Positions 19,628 through 32,310 are shown, counted from the first letter of the stretch. The stretch is DNA of 57,204 nucleotides from an uncultured Clostridia bacterium (GCA_947631495.1 CANRLO010000003.1:1-57204); one strand, 5' to 3'. Program-made: numbers and translations. Notes: a model not told the origin generated them from the sequence alone.

Positions 19628-21727
19628 TTAATTTTGTATTTGTGTTGTTGGTTTTGCACTCATATCTTCTGTTACTTTACTAGCATTCATACCAAAGTAC
19701 TCTGCTATCATGTCTCTTGCTGGAATTGCTGCATTACCACCACTTTGTCCATTTTCTATCATTACAACTATAGCAATTTCTGGTTTTTCAAATGGTGCAA
19801 ATCCTACGAACCAAGCATTTGTTATATCTTTTCCATTTTGGTCTTTTCTTTCTGTTTGTGCAGAACCTGTTTTTCCTCCTACCTCTATATTAAAATTTTT
19901 AAAAATTGAATAGGCAGTTCCCCCTGATTCTGTAGTAACTCCTTTCATACCTTCTAATATAGCATTTAAATTTTCTTGTTTAAAGGTAACTTCTTGTTCT
20001 GGCTCTTCCTCTATACCAATACGATTTTTTAAATATTGTTCTAATTCTTGTTTTGGTATTTCGTTACCATTAGAATCAATCACAGACTTAATTATACTTA
20101 CATCAATGTTTTTTCCTCCGTTGGCTAACATACTTGTATATTTTGCCATTTGAATTGGAGTAAAGCTATTATTTCCTTGCCCAATAGCTGCTGGAAGTGT
20201 ATCTCCTCCATTCCATGTTTGTCCAAATTTTTTTGCTGTTTCTGGAGTTGAAATGTAACCTGCTTCTTCCCCTAATAGTTCTACTCCTGTTTTTTTGCCT
20301 AAACCTAATGCTTTTGCATATTTTTCTAAATTTTCAATTCCTACTCTGTAACCTACTTCATAAAAGAAATAGTTGCAAGAATGTACAATAGCTTCTGTTA
20401 CATTTAAAGGACCATGTCCATATCCATATGCATATGTCCAACATTTTGGCTGGTAATCTGCATATCGTCTATAAATTCCTACGTCATTAATTTTTTCGTT
20501 TAGAGTAATTGCTCCTGTTTCTAAACCAGTTATGGCAGTTACCATTTTAAATGTGGAACCTGGTGAAGTTGTAGAGGCAATAGCTCGGTTGAAGAAGGGT
20601 TGTTTTTTTGCATAGGCTGATTCTTCTTGCTTTGTGTAGTAATTCCATTTTTCAGTGCTTATACCATTTGCAAAGTCACTTGGATTAAAATCTGGATAGC
20701 TTGCCATTGCTAAAATTTCCCCTGTTTCTACTTTCATTACAACTGCTGATGCACCTGTTATTTCAACGTTTTTTTCTTGTTCTATTGTTTGAATACTACT
20801 TTTTAGCGTATTTTCCGCTACTTGTTGTAAGTTGGCATCAATAGTTAGAATAACATTACATCCACTAATTGCTTGTTCTGCTACATATTCATCGGTAACT
20901 GTTCCATCTACTGCCATATCAATTTGTCTTTTGCCATTTTTTCCTTTTAAATAATCCTCCATGATATATTCTATACCAGTTCTTCCAATTATGTCATTCA
21001 TGGTGTAACGCTCACTTTTTTCTTTAAATTCCTCTGCATTAATTTTTCCAATATAACCTAATATGTGAGAAGCTAGACTTCCAGAGGGATAACTTCTGAT
21101 TGGTTTTGTGGTAACATTAACCCCTGGAAAATTTGCATTTTGTTCATTTAATTGTGCAATGGAGGTTTCACTTAAACCACTTGCTAATTCTACTGACCTT
21201 GTACTACTATAACCATTTTGTGCAATATAATAGCGAAGTGTCATTATTTTTCTTGCTTCTTGTACGTTTTCATTTGTAATTTTATATTTTTCTTTTAAGA
21301 TGTTAAAACATTCTTCTGCTGTTTTATTTTCTTCTATTTTATTTTCTTTTTTCCATTCTATTTGAGCTTGCTCTTGTAATGTAAATTCATAGGGTTCTAC
21401 TTTGATTGGTAAGGTGTCTACATAGGCATCATTGTTATTTTCTAAAAGATTCACTATTTTTAGTAATGTTTCATTTAATGTTTGTGTATCTATTTTGGTT
21501 TTATATAATTCTAAGGTATATCCTAGCTTCGTAGTTGCTAGTTTGTTACCAGATTGGTCTGAAATATCCCCTCTTGCTGCTTCTAATGTACTTTCTCTTG
21601 TAAGCCTTGTATTTGATTCTTCCCTATATTCTTCACCATGGACAATTTGAAGATTAAATAATTGAACCAAAAGAACAATTCCTATGGCATAGACAAAAAG
21701 TGATGCTATATTATATCTTAATTTCAT
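19628..21727 (-). CDS. mrdA: penicillin-binding protein 2 (elongasome transpeptidase)
   Basis: 699 aa; TSPGSTFKMVTA (SxxK), VHSCNYFFYEV (SxN), GGKTGSAQT (KTG); follows mreBCD. Confidence 0.92.
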   Translation of the reverse strand: MKLRYNIASLFVYAIGIVLLVQLFNLQIVHGEEYREESNTRLTRESTLEAARGDISDQSGNKLATTKLGYTLELYKTKIDTQTLNETLLKIVNLLENNNDAYVDTLPIKVEPYEFTLQEQAQIEWKKENKIEENKTAEECFNILKEKYKITNENVQEARKIMTLRYYIAQNGYSSTRSVELASGLSETSIAQLNEQNANFPGVNVTTKPIRSYPSGSLASHILGYIGKINAEEFKEKSERYTMNDIIGRTGIEYIMEDYLKGKNGKRQIDMAVDGTVTDEYVAEQAISGCNVILTIDANLQQVAENTLKSSIQTIEQEKNVEITGASAVVMKVETGEILAMASYPDFNPSDFANGISTEKWNYYTKQEESAYAKKQPFFNRAIASTTSPGSTFKMVTAITGLETGAITLNEKINDVGIYRRYADYQPKCWTYAYGYGHGPLNVTEAIVHSCNYFFYEVGYRVGIENLEKYAKALGLGKKTGVELLGEEAGYISTPETAKKFGQTWNGGDTLPAAIGQGNNSFTPIQMAKYTSMLANGGKNIDVSIIKSVIDSNGNEIPKQELEQYLKNRIGIEEEPEQEVTFKQENLNAILEGMKGVTTESGGTAYSIFKNFNIEVGGKTGSAQTERKDQNGKDITNAWFVGFAPFEKPEIAIVVMIENGQSGGNAAIPARDMIAEYFGMNASKVTEDMSAKPTTQIQN

Positions 21728-21745
21728 TTAAGTCTATCCACCTCC

Positions 21746-22279
21746 TTAAAAGTAAGTTGTTAATATTTGTGGTTGCTTAAAGGTATCTTCTAAATAATGT
21801 CCAAATTTTTGCATAATTGGATACAAAATGATTGTTAAAATTGCATTATAAAAAACTTCTACCAATAAAGTTTTAATAAATGGAAGAAATTCTACTACAA
21901 TTGATAATTCTATTATTTGCATTATATATGTTCCTATTTCCAAAATGCAAGTAGAACCCATTACCATAAGCATAATGGTAATTTTACTTTCTTTTGAAAA
22001 ATTTTTGTCTAAATTGTCTGCTAAAAATGCTATAACAGTAAGCATAATAGTATTAATTCCAATTTTCTTTCCAATAAGTATGTCGCAAAATAGTCCTATA
22101 CTAATGGCAAAAGGAATTCCTACTTTTTTTCCGGCAAACAAACCAACAAATAATGTTAGAATTAAAAATAAATTTGGTTTTATTCCTGCAATTGTAAACC
22201 ATGAAAAAAAGTTTACCTGAAGAAGGTATGTTACGAAAAAGCTTATGATTAAAATTAAAATTGTTATGGCTTTTCTCAT
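21746..22279 (-). CDS. mreD: rod shape-determining protein MreD
   Basis: 177 aa multi-TM protein between mreC and PBP2. Confidence 0.88.
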   Translation of the reverse strand: MRKAITILILIISFFVTYLLQVNFFSWFTIAGIKPNLFLILTLFVGLFAGKKVGIPFAISIGLFCDILIGKKIGINTIMLTVIAFLADNLDKNFSKESKITIMLMVMGSTCILEIGTYIMQIIELSIVVEFLPFIKTLLVEVFYNAILTIILYPIMQKFGHYLEDTFKQPQILTTYF

Positions 22280-22293
22280 GTTTTCTTTCCTTC

Positions 22294-23113
22294 CTAATTT
22301 TCATTAATTACTAGTACAGTTTCTAATTTATCGAAATCCACTGCCGTTTGAATTATAGCATAACGATCAGTAATATTTTTGGTATTGATGACTTGTGAAA
22401 TTGTTCCAATATGAATTCCTTTTGGATAAATTCCGCCTATTCCAGAAGTTTCTATACTATCGCCTTCTAATATAGTGGCTTCTGTTGGTATATAAGTTGC
22501 TTTTAAGGTAGAATTTTGTTGAAGAGTTCCTCTTGCAATCATTTTGTCTCTTGAACTACTAATGGTACAACTAATGGTACTTGCTGTGTCAACAATAGTT
22601 TGTACTTTTGCCGTATGGTCTGTAACAGAAATTACATGACCTACAAGGCCTTGTTCTGCAATAACTGGCATGTTAACTTCTATTCCTTCTTTTGAACCAA
22701 GGTTTATTATGATGGTATCACTATAATTGCTAATATCTCGTTGAATAACATATGCTGGTATTGTTTTATATTCGCTATATTTATCTTTTAAGTTTACGTA
22801 TTCTTTTAATGTAGCATTTTCTGATTTCATGATTTCTAGTTCTCTTAAAGATTGCTCTAATTCACTATTTTTCTTTTTTAATTCTTCATTTTCTTCTTGC
22901 AATGTGTTGATGTTAGTAAAAAAACTGTTATTACCGTGAAATCCAATTTTTTAAATACGTAAGTCCATTTTGAATTGGCATTATAACAACACCTAGTGCA
23001 TTTTCTACATAGGTGACATCTTGTATTTTTATGTTAGAAATGATTACAATGATAATTAAAATAACAATAGTAATAATGATGCCTGTCACGCTTGTCTTCT
23101 TGTTTTTATGCAC
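22294..23113 (-). CDS. mreC: rod shape-determining protein MreC, split; +1 shift at CGG 22936..22934
   Basis: GTG start at 23113; N-terminal TM ORF ...NGLTYLKNWIS-CGG-TAA; skipping C gives GNNSFFTNINTLQEENEELKKKNSELEQ... joining to the MreC body; fused 272 aa. Confidence 0.88.
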
Positions 23114-23139
23114 TATTTTTCACCCTTTCTGCTTTTTAC

Positions 23140-23280
23140 TATTTATTCTTTTAATGTTTTTTATTTTTTTAATGTCTTTTATTCTTTTATGTCTTTTATT
23201 CTTTTATGCCTTTTATTCTTTTATGCCTTTTATTCTTTTATGCCTTTTTTTATAATGTCTTTTTTTATAGTGCCTTTTTC
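23140..23280. repeat. tandem repeat (~17 nt, ttttattcttttatgcc) in the mreB-mreC spacer
   Basis: Successive copies of ttttattctttta-tg-c/t-c read directly, degrading at the edges. Confidence 0.8.
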
Positions 23281-25010
<1,730 letters not shown>

Positions 25011-25093
25011 TTTTTCTCCTTTCTTTAAGCCCCAATTATAATTTTTTGTATATTATAGCTATAAGTACACTATATTTATGCAGTATGCTATAG

Positions 25094-25351
25094 TTATAAT
25101 TTGCGGTAAACTAGAATTGCAATAATCATACCAATAATACTTGCTATGTTGATTTTAAATAATAATCCAAAAGATATTTGTACAATGCTTAAGTCTAATT
25201 GTACTGGATTGGATAAACCAAAGCTTTGTCCATATCCTAACCACCATAAAAAATCTACCCTTCCTGCAAGTTCTCCTAGTAATCCCCCAATTACTAAACC
25301 TGATAAAATAAATATTAATAAAATCCATATATTTTTTTCTCTTGTTGCCAT
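25094..25351 (-). CDS. small membrane protein, DUF4321-like
   Basis: 85 aa; GLVIGGLLGELAGRVDFLWWLGYGQSFGL... next to radC/mreB. Confidence 0.75.
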   Translation of the reverse strand: MATREKNIWILLIFILSGLVIGGLLGELAGRVDFLWWLGYGQSFGLSNPVQLDLSIVQISFGLLFKINIASIIGMIIAILVYRKL

Positions 25352-25578
25352 ATTTTTTTACTCCTTTTCTATTTCTTTTGTTTTAATGCCTTTATTATAT
25401 ATGCATTTTTGTTTTTTTTCAAGGTATTTGCTTTACTTTTTTGATTTCCTGTGTTATATTCAATAGTACGTTTTCAGGATATATTTCATATTATATATTA
25501 ATTACCAAATATTACTCATTCCTTTTCTTTAAGGATAGTGCTATAATAAAATTATAAAAGACTAGGAGGATATTATAT

Positions 25579-26202
25579 ATGCGTTTTGAAAAGTTAAATG
25601 AAGATAAAATTAGAATTACTTTAAGCCATGAAGATTTAATACAAAAGGATATTGATTTTCATACTTTTATGTCTAATTCTATGGAATCACAAGATTTATT
25701 TTTTGATATGTTAGAAGAAGCTGAAAAAGAAATTGGTTTTGTTACAAAAGATTATTTGATTCGCATTGAAGCTTTAGCTATGGCTGGTGGTGATTTTATT
25801 TTAACTGTTACGAGAAGTCTTCCTGAAAAAAATAAGATAAATACTAGAAAAAAAGTACATATTAAAAGAAAGAAAATGAATTTATCTGCGACCCAAATTA
25901 TTTGCTCTTTTGCTACTTTTGAGGATTATTGTTCTTTTGTTAGTTTTTTTAAGCAAAATGATTTTTCTTGTGCAAAGTTAGCACAAAGTGTTTTATTATA
26001 TGAATACCAAAACGCTTATTATCTTGTGCTAAATGGCATTAATCCTACATATCCTAATTTAAAGAGGTTATTGTCTTGCACAACGGAGTTTGCTTCTTTT
26101 GTTGAACGCTCTAATGTGTTTTCAAGTAAACTTTTGGAATCCGGTAAGTTAATTATGAAAAATAACGCAATCCGTACTGCAATAAAGCATTTTGCAAGTT
26201 AA
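25579..26202 (+). CDS. mecA: adaptor protein MecA
   Basis: MRFEKLNEDKIRITLSHEDLIQKDIDFHTFMSNSMESQDLFFDMLEEAEKEIGF; RBS aggagg. Confidence 0.9.
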   Translation: MRFEKLNEDKIRITLSHEDLIQKDIDFHTFMSNSMESQDLFFDMLEEAEKEIGFVTKDYLIRIEALAMAGGDFILTVTRSLPEKNKINTRKKVHIKRKKMNLSATQIICSFATFEDYCSFVSFFKQNDFSCAKLAQSVLLYEYQNAYYLVLNGINPTYPNLKRLLSCTTEFASFVERSNVFSSKLLESGKLIMKNNAIRTAIKHFAS

Positions 26203-26351
26203 TAAAAAAGTAATTTTTTAATGAATTTTATAATATGTTTTATAATATGTTTTATAATAAAATAGAGAATATTTTTCCATGAAATTGGTATAAATATTCT
26301 CTATTTTTATAATTATATGTAATAATTTTACTATATATTTTTATTAGTTTT

Positions 26352-27341
26352 TTAATATAAGTAATTTTGTGGATTTTGTGCTACTCCATTTACCCTAATT
26401 TCTAAATGTAAATGGTTTCCGGTTGAATTTCCTGTACTACCTACTGTAGCAATGATTTGCCCTTGTTCCACATATTGACCTACTGTTACGTTTAATGAAG
26501 TACAATGTCCATATAAAGTTTGAACTCCATTGCTATGAGTAATAATAACATGGTTTCCATATCCTCCACCATAGCCATACTGAGCTAAGGTTACGGTTCC
26601 TGCTGCTGCTGCTTTTATTGGAGTACCTTTTGGAGCACCTATATCTATTCCTTTATGACTTCTTCCCCATCTTGCTCCAAATCTAGATGTTACTGTTCCT
26701 GATATTGGCCTAATTAATGAAATTCCTAAGTCTATTTTTTGAGTAGATGTGTTCATTCCCGTTGCTGCAATTGTATAAGATTTTTGTACTACTACTTTTT
26801 TAACATATAAATCTGCTACACATTTTTCTACTGTTGAAAATTCTTTTAATTCAGTTTCATATTTTTCTACAACAGATAATTGATCTTTATTATTACTATC
26901 TTTTTTCTTTAGTTCATTTACAACTTGTTCTGCTTGTTCAAAAGTAGAAACATATGCTTTTTCTTCATTAGAAATGCAAATAGCATAATATTTGTAATAA
27001 GCTTGCCCTTGTTCTACAATTTTATTGAAAATTTCTTCATCATTTGTAGCTACATTTCTTTTTAGAAAACATAATTTATATTCAGGTAACTCATTAATTT
27101 CCACAAATGCAATGTTTTCTTTGTCACCTTTTTCTATATATTGATTAATTTTTTGTTGTAATTTACTTTTATTTTCACTATATCCAATAAATTCTCCATT
27201 TAGTGTAACTCTGTAGATTGGTTTATAGATATAGGAAATTGCCCCTAATACAAGAAAAGCTGCTAAGAACATGATAATCGTAAATTTTGTCCAAGTACGT
27301 ATATGAACAATTGTATTTTTAATGGTACTTATTTGAAACAA
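26352..27341 (-). CDS. M23 family metallopeptidase, membrane-anchored
   Basis: SRFGARWGRSHKGIDIGAPKGTPIKAAAAGTV...HLHLEIRVNG; N-terminal TM. Confidence 0.93.
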   Translation of the reverse strand: MFQISTIKNTIVHIRTWTKFTIIMFLAAFLVLGAISYIYKPIYRVTLNGEFIGYSENKSKLQQKINQYIEKGDKENIAFVEINELPEYKLCFLKRNVATNDEEIFNKIVEQGQAYYKYYAICISNEEKAYVSTFEQAEQVVNELKKKDSNNKDQLSVVEKYETELKEFSTVEKCVADLYVKKVVVQKSYTIAATGMNTSTQKIDLGISLIRPISGTVTSRFGARWGRSHKGIDIGAPKGTPIKAAAAGTVTLAQYGYGGGYGNHVIITHSNGVQTLYGHCTSLNVTVGQYVEQGQIIATVGSTGNSTGNHLHLEIRVNGVAQNPQNYLY

Positions 27342-27487
27342 CTCCTATCTCATTTTACTTATTTGATACTGTAATTTTATATAATTTATCTTTTTTTTAC
27401 AAAGTTTATTTTCGTTTATTTTTGCTGTTTTTTTGTATTTCCGTAGGATTATCTCTCTTTTTGTTCCATATACTCTTTTTTTCAAGA

Positions 27488-27535
27488 TACATTGGGGACG
27501 TTTTCTTTTGCGTCATCTGTCCCTAATGTATCATA
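27488..27535. repeat. GGGAC...GTCCC inverted-repeat element at coat gene 3' end
   Basis: gatacattggggacgttttcttttgcgtcatctgtccctaatgtatc; arms GATACATT...AATGTATC. Confidence 0.75.
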
Positions 27536-27539
27536 TATT

Positions 27540-27782
27540 TTATTGAAGTTCATTTTTTACGTTTTGAATTTCTGATTGGCTTGCTGCTTGTGCTGGCTTA
27601 TAATAGCCTTTTGTTTGTGCTACTTTGAATAATTCATATTCAAAGCTTTCGTCATTATTGCGTATTTGTTGAATTGTTTGTCTTAACTGCATATTTTCTG
27701 TTTCTGAAATAACATTTTGATATGTAGTAAGGCTTGCTTTTACATTATTTAAAATATCGTTTACCATCGTTTTTTCATCCAT
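27540..27782 (-). CDS. spore coat (CotF-like) protein
   Basis: DEKTMVNDILNNVKASLTTYQNVISETENMQLRQTIQQIRN...FEYELFKVAQTKGYYKPA. Confidence 0.8.
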   Translation of the reverse strand: MDEKTMVNDILNNVKASLTTYQNVISETENMQLRQTIQQIRNNDESFEYELFKVAQTKGYYKPAQAASQSEIQNVKNELQ

Positions 27783-27850
27783 TTTTCTTTCTCCTCTCTC
27801 TTTTACCTTTTAGTACTTTGGTTACCTTTGGGGACGTTTCCTTTTGGTAA

Positions 27851-28039
27851 TTAGTTATTTAAAAATGACATTAATTTTTGTTTTGTGTTTAAGGCATCTT
27901 GGGCAGATTTTGTAAACATTTGCTTGATTTGTGGGTCCACTGCTTGTGATGCGTAAGTGTTTAGTTTTTGGTATGAGGTTTCGTGCACTCCTATTAGGTG
28001 TCTTAAATTTTGTAATTCTATTTGTGTTAGATTTGCCAT
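27851..28039 (-). CDS. small coat-associated-like protein
   Basis: MANLTQIELQNLRHLIGVHETSYQKLNTYASQAVDPQIKQMF; paired with CotF-like gene; start chosen by RBS. Confidence 0.72.
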   Translation of the reverse strand: MANLTQIELQNLRHLIGVHETSYQKLNTYASQAVDPQIKQMFTKSAQDALNTKQKLMSFLNN

Positions 28040-28132
28040 ATTTTTCTTCCTTTCTTCTCGCATTTTGTTATTAGTGTTTCCTTTTTTTGTTGTTTTATAC
28101 TTTATTTTATTTAAATTCTTAATTTATAGTGC

Positions 28133-28161
28133 TTGACATTTTATGTTAAATTTTGTAAAAT
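28133..28161 (+). promoter_or_regulatory. sigma-A-type promoter
   Basis: TTGACA-17 nt-TAAAAT. Confidence 0.55.
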
Positions 28162-28300
28162 ATTACTGATATAATTATATTTTAGGTTATATCCTAATCC
28201 AAATTTGCTAACTAGTAAGGTGGATGGGATATTCCTCCGTACTATTAGTTTTACTATATATAACATCATATATCACAAGAGGTAATTAAAGGAGGAAAAT

Positions 28301-28729
28301 ATGTTAACTATTATCATTGTTGCGTTAATTATTTTGGCAATTTTTAAAAAAAAGTATAGGAATACAGCTATGAAGAGACTATTGCTTTTTTCTCTATTAT
28401 TTTATTTTTTAACTGCTACAGCATATTGTTCTAATATTTTTGATGCGCCAAGCGAATTAGTGCAAGAGCAACAACGTCTTTCTGTACTAGAAGAGCAATT
28501 AGAAGCTTTAGTATCTAATTTCCAGTATGTCCCTGCAGAAGGTGATACCTTTGAAAAGTTAGAGACATATGAGAATGAATATACTACGCTAACTAGTAGT
28601 ATTGAACAATGCAAGAGTGAAATTGCTAGACACCAAAGAAGGATGAATCCACGTTCTACATCTAATAAGTTTGCAAGATTTTTACTTGACTTTGGAATTA
28701 CAGAAAAAATTTTATCGCTCACGCAATGA
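28301..28729 (+). CDS. hypothetical protein with N-terminal TM and coiled coil
   Basis: RBS aaaggagg; 142 aa. Confidence 0.75.
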   Translation: MLTIIIVALIILAIFKKKYRNTAMKRLLLFSLLFYFLTATAYCSNIFDAPSELVQEQQRLSVLEEQLEALVSNFQYVPAEGDTFEKLETYENEYTTLTSSIEQCKSEIARHQRRMNPRSTSNKFARFLLDFGITEKILSLTQ

Positions 28730-28734
28730 TGTTA

Positions 28735-28780
28735 AAATAGACCAAGTTTCTTTTATTTAAAAGAACTTGGTCTATTTTAT
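28735..28780. terminator. bidirectional intrinsic terminator
   Basis: aaaatagaccaagtt...aacttggtctatttt between convergent genes. Confidence 0.8.
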
Positions 28781-28802
28781 TCTATTATATTTTATTCTAT
28801 TT

Positions 28803-29378
28803 TTATGATAAAACTTCTTCCTTACATAACAATGCTTCAATTTCTTTCCAACTATTTACACGGATAACTCCTTGTTTTTCTAGTTCTTCTTGTGTTATTT
28901 CTTTATTGTGATATGCCGTAAATAGTAGTTTTGTTTCTGCTTTTCCTGCTAAGTTTGATAATTTATCATCTATTTTTATGTCGCAATCAATGATTTCTTT
29001 ATTGGTAGTGAATATATAATTATCTGGTGAAATAAATGGTAAATGCTCATATAAATATTCAAATTTATTTTTTAGATTGTTAGCAGAATATTCTTCATTG
29101 TCACGGAATATGTAAGCTGTTGCAATATAGATTTCGTATTTTTTAGATAATTTTTCTAATACTTCATATGTATCTGGAGGCATTTCACAAAAATCATATA
29201 CGTTTTTTGTGTTAAAAAATTCCGTCCATTCTGGATATTTTTCTTTTGGTATTAAGTCTTGAATATAATATGTTTTAATGTCTCCTTTTTGATAATTTGT
29301 TCCTAAGAATTGATTTACTAAACTTAAGAAGCCTCCATCACAAATGACGTCATCCATATCCACCATTATTTTTTTCAT
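28803..29378 (-). CDS. 5'-nucleotidase/deoxyribonucleotidase-like HAD protein
   Basis: MKKIMVDMDDVICDGGFLSLVNQFLGTNY...; NT5C-like motifs. Confidence 0.8.
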   Translation of the reverse strand: MKKIMVDMDDVICDGGFLSLVNQFLGTNYQKGDIKTYYIQDLIPKEKYPEWTEFFNTKNVYDFCEMPPDTYEVLEKLSKKYEIYIATAYIFRDNEEYSANNLKNKFEYLYEHLPFISPDNYIFTTNKEIIDCDIKIDDKLSNLAGKAETKLLFTAYHNKEITQEELEKQGVIRVNSWKEIEALLCKEEVLS

Positions 29379-29387
29379 ATTTTTCTC

Positions 29388-31716
29388 CTATCCTATAATT
29401 TCCAAACCTGCATATTTTGCCATTAAACGTTTATGACCTGCTTTGTCGAAGTTGATATCTACTTTTGCATCTTCTCCTTCTTGTTCAATGCTGTTTATTG
29501 TACCTTCTCCAAATTTCTTATGATATATTCTCATTCCTGCTTTATATTTTGAAATGTCTACTTCCTGTGATGGCTTATTTAAAGAATTTAAGAAGCTTTC
29601 TGCTGTTCTAAAAGCAAAACCATTGGTATTTCCTGTTGCTTTTGATGTATCTGCATTTATACTTGATGCTGCTGCATAGCCATTTTTGGTTTCTTCAAAT
29701 TTGTAGGTTTTTACTTTTCCTGCATAATTAGTTCCATAAGACCAACCATAATTACTGTCTTCAAACGTTTCTTCTTGCTTACTTTCTAAGTCTTCATAAC
29801 CTTCTAGATTTTCTTCTGGTATTTCTCTTACAAAACGAGAAATGGCATTGTAACTTGTAGAGCCAAAAATTGTTCTATGTTTTGCACAGGTTAAATGTAA
29901 ATATTGCTTTGCTCTAGTAATGCCTACGTAAAATAAACGTCTTTCTTCTTCTAGCTCTTTTGGCTCGCCAATAGATTTATAGCCAGGAAAAATTCCTTCT
30001 TCCATTCCTACTAAGAATACAACTGGGAATTCTAGTCCTTTGGCGCTATGTAATGTCATTAAAGTAACACTATTGTCTGTATCTTCTAAGCTATCAATAT
30101 CACTTGACAAACTAATGCTTTCTAGGAATTCATTTAAAGAATTGTCTGCAAACTCTTCTTCAAATTCCATTGCAACTGTTACTAATTCTTCTATGTTTTG
30201 AAGCCTACTTTCTGCTTCTACTGTGTTTTCTAGTTCTAAGGCTTTGATATATCCACTTTGCTTTAATATCATTTGAAGTAGTTCAGAAATTTCTAATTCT
30301 TCTTGCTTTTGTCTCATTTCTTCAATTAAGTCTATAAATTCTTTTGCATTTACAGCCACACGATTTAAGCCATATTCTTCTGCTTTTTTGATTACTTCAT
30401 ACATTGAAAGTCCCGTTTGATATGAAATTTCTTCGATATTGTCTAAACTTGTTTTTCCAATACCACGCTTTGGCTCGTTAATTACTCTTTTTAAAGAAAT
30501 ATTGTCTGATGGATTGGCAATTAAACGTAAATAACTGATGGCATCTTTTATTTCTTTTCTTTCATAGAATTTCAATCCACCTACAATTTTGTAAGGAATG
30601 TCTTCCCTTCTTAAGATGTCTTCAATTGCTCTTGATTGGGAGTTCATACGATATAAAATAGCAAAATCAGAATATTCAAAATATTCTTCTCTTTTTAAAT
30701 GATTGATTTGCTCTACAATATACCTTGCTTCATCATATTCGTCGTCTCCTTGGTAGATGCATGGAAGATTTCCTTCTTCATTTTCTGTCCATAACTTTTT
30801 GTCGTATTTTACTTCATTGTTTTTGATGACCGCATTTGCTATTTTTAAGATATTTTGCGTGCAACGATAATTTTGCTCTAGTTTGATGATTTTCGTTCCT
30901 GGAAAGTCTTTTTCAAAGTTTAAAATATTTGAAATGTCTGCTCCGTCTAAAGCTATAAATTCCTTGGTCGTTATCTCCTACTACAGTGATGTTTCCGTAT
31001 TTAGAAGCAAGTATGGTTACTAAGGTAAATTGCGCTTTGTTGGTGTCTTGGTATTCATCTACTAAGACATATTTAAATTTGTCGGTATAGTATTCTAAGG
31101 CATCTGGATTTTCGGTTAATATTTTTATTGTATAATTAATGATGTCATCAAAATCTAAGGCATTGTTTTCTTTTAAACGTTTTTGATATAGAGTATAGAT
31201 TTCACCTATTTTTTCTTTTCTAAAGTCTCCTGCATATTTTACGCAGTATGCTTTTGGCTCAAGCATTTCATTTTTGGCATTACTAATTTCGGCTAGAACG
31301 CTTCTATCCGTAAACATTTTATCATCTATGTTAAGAGCTTTTAAACATTCTTTCATTAGTGTTCTTTGGTCTGATGTATCAAATATAAGGAAAGAAGTAT
31401 CAAAGCCAATGCGGTCTATGTATTTCCTTAAAATGCGTACACAAATAGAGTGGAAAGTTCCCATCCATATATTTTTTGCTGCATCTCCTACTAATTTTTC
31501 AATTCTTTCTTTCATTTCATTAGCTGCTTTGTTGGTAAAGGTGATGGCTAATATATTCCATGGTGCAATGTTTTTTTCTGCAATAAGATAGGCAATTTTA
31601 TGAGTTAGCACCTTTGTTTTTCCGCTTCCTGCTCCTGCAATTACAAGACATGGTCCTTCTGTTGCTAGCACTGCTTCTTTTTGTTTATTATTTAGTCCTT
31701 CTATTAACTCTTGCAT
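29388..31716 (-). CDS. pcrA: ATP-dependent DNA helicase UvrD/PcrA, split; +1 shift at CGG 30945..30943
   Basis: LVIAGAGSGKTKVLTHKIAYL...VVGDNDQGIYSFR-CGG; skipping C gives GADISNILNFEKDFPGTKIIKLEQNYRCTQNILKIANAV...; fused 775 aa. Confidence 0.93.
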
Positions 31717-31851
31717 TTTTATTTCATTCCTTTCTGGATTTTCAAAAAAGTATATCGTAAAATAAAATCATTTTCTATGTTACCTAGTCTATCTTATTTT
31801 TTATTTCTTGTCTAGCGAACATTCAAAATTTTTACAAAAAATTTGTTCTTA

Positions 31852-32310
31852 TTATTTTTTTAGTTTTTCTACTATTTTTTCTAAACATTCCTTTATTTCT
31901 TTTGCACAATGTTTGTACACATTTAAGTCATAACCCCAAGGATCTTTAATATCTAAATCTTGTCCTTCTTTATCTATGCCAGCATATTCCTTCATAGTAT
32001 AAACTTTTCCTTTTAATTCTGGGTATAAATATAGTACATTTTGTTTGTGAGTATTTGTTGCACATAAAATTATATCCATTTCTTTTATTTTGGAATCTCT
32101 AATGTTGGTCGCTTTATGAGATGTAATATCTACATCATAGTCTTTCATAGCGTCGATTGCGTTATAAGTTACTTCATCTCCTGTTTCTGCATAAATTCCA
32201 CAAGAGCAGATTTCTGCTTCTATTTTTTCTTCTTGCAACATTTTTTTAAGCATTCCTTCTGCCATAGCACTTCTGCATATATTTCCTGTACAAATAAACA
32301 TGATTTTCAT
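31852..32310 (-). CDS. low molecular weight protein-tyrosine phosphatase
   Basis: IMFICTGNICRSAMAEGML; DPWG. Confidence 0.92.
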   Translation of the reverse strand: MKIMFICTGNICRSAMAEGMLKKMLQEEKIEAEICSCGIYAETGDEVTYNAIDAMKDYDVDITSHKATNIRDSKIKEMDIILCATNTHKQNVLYLYPELKGKVYTMKEYAGIDKEGQDLDIKDPWGYDLNVYKHCAKEIKECLEKIVEKLKK

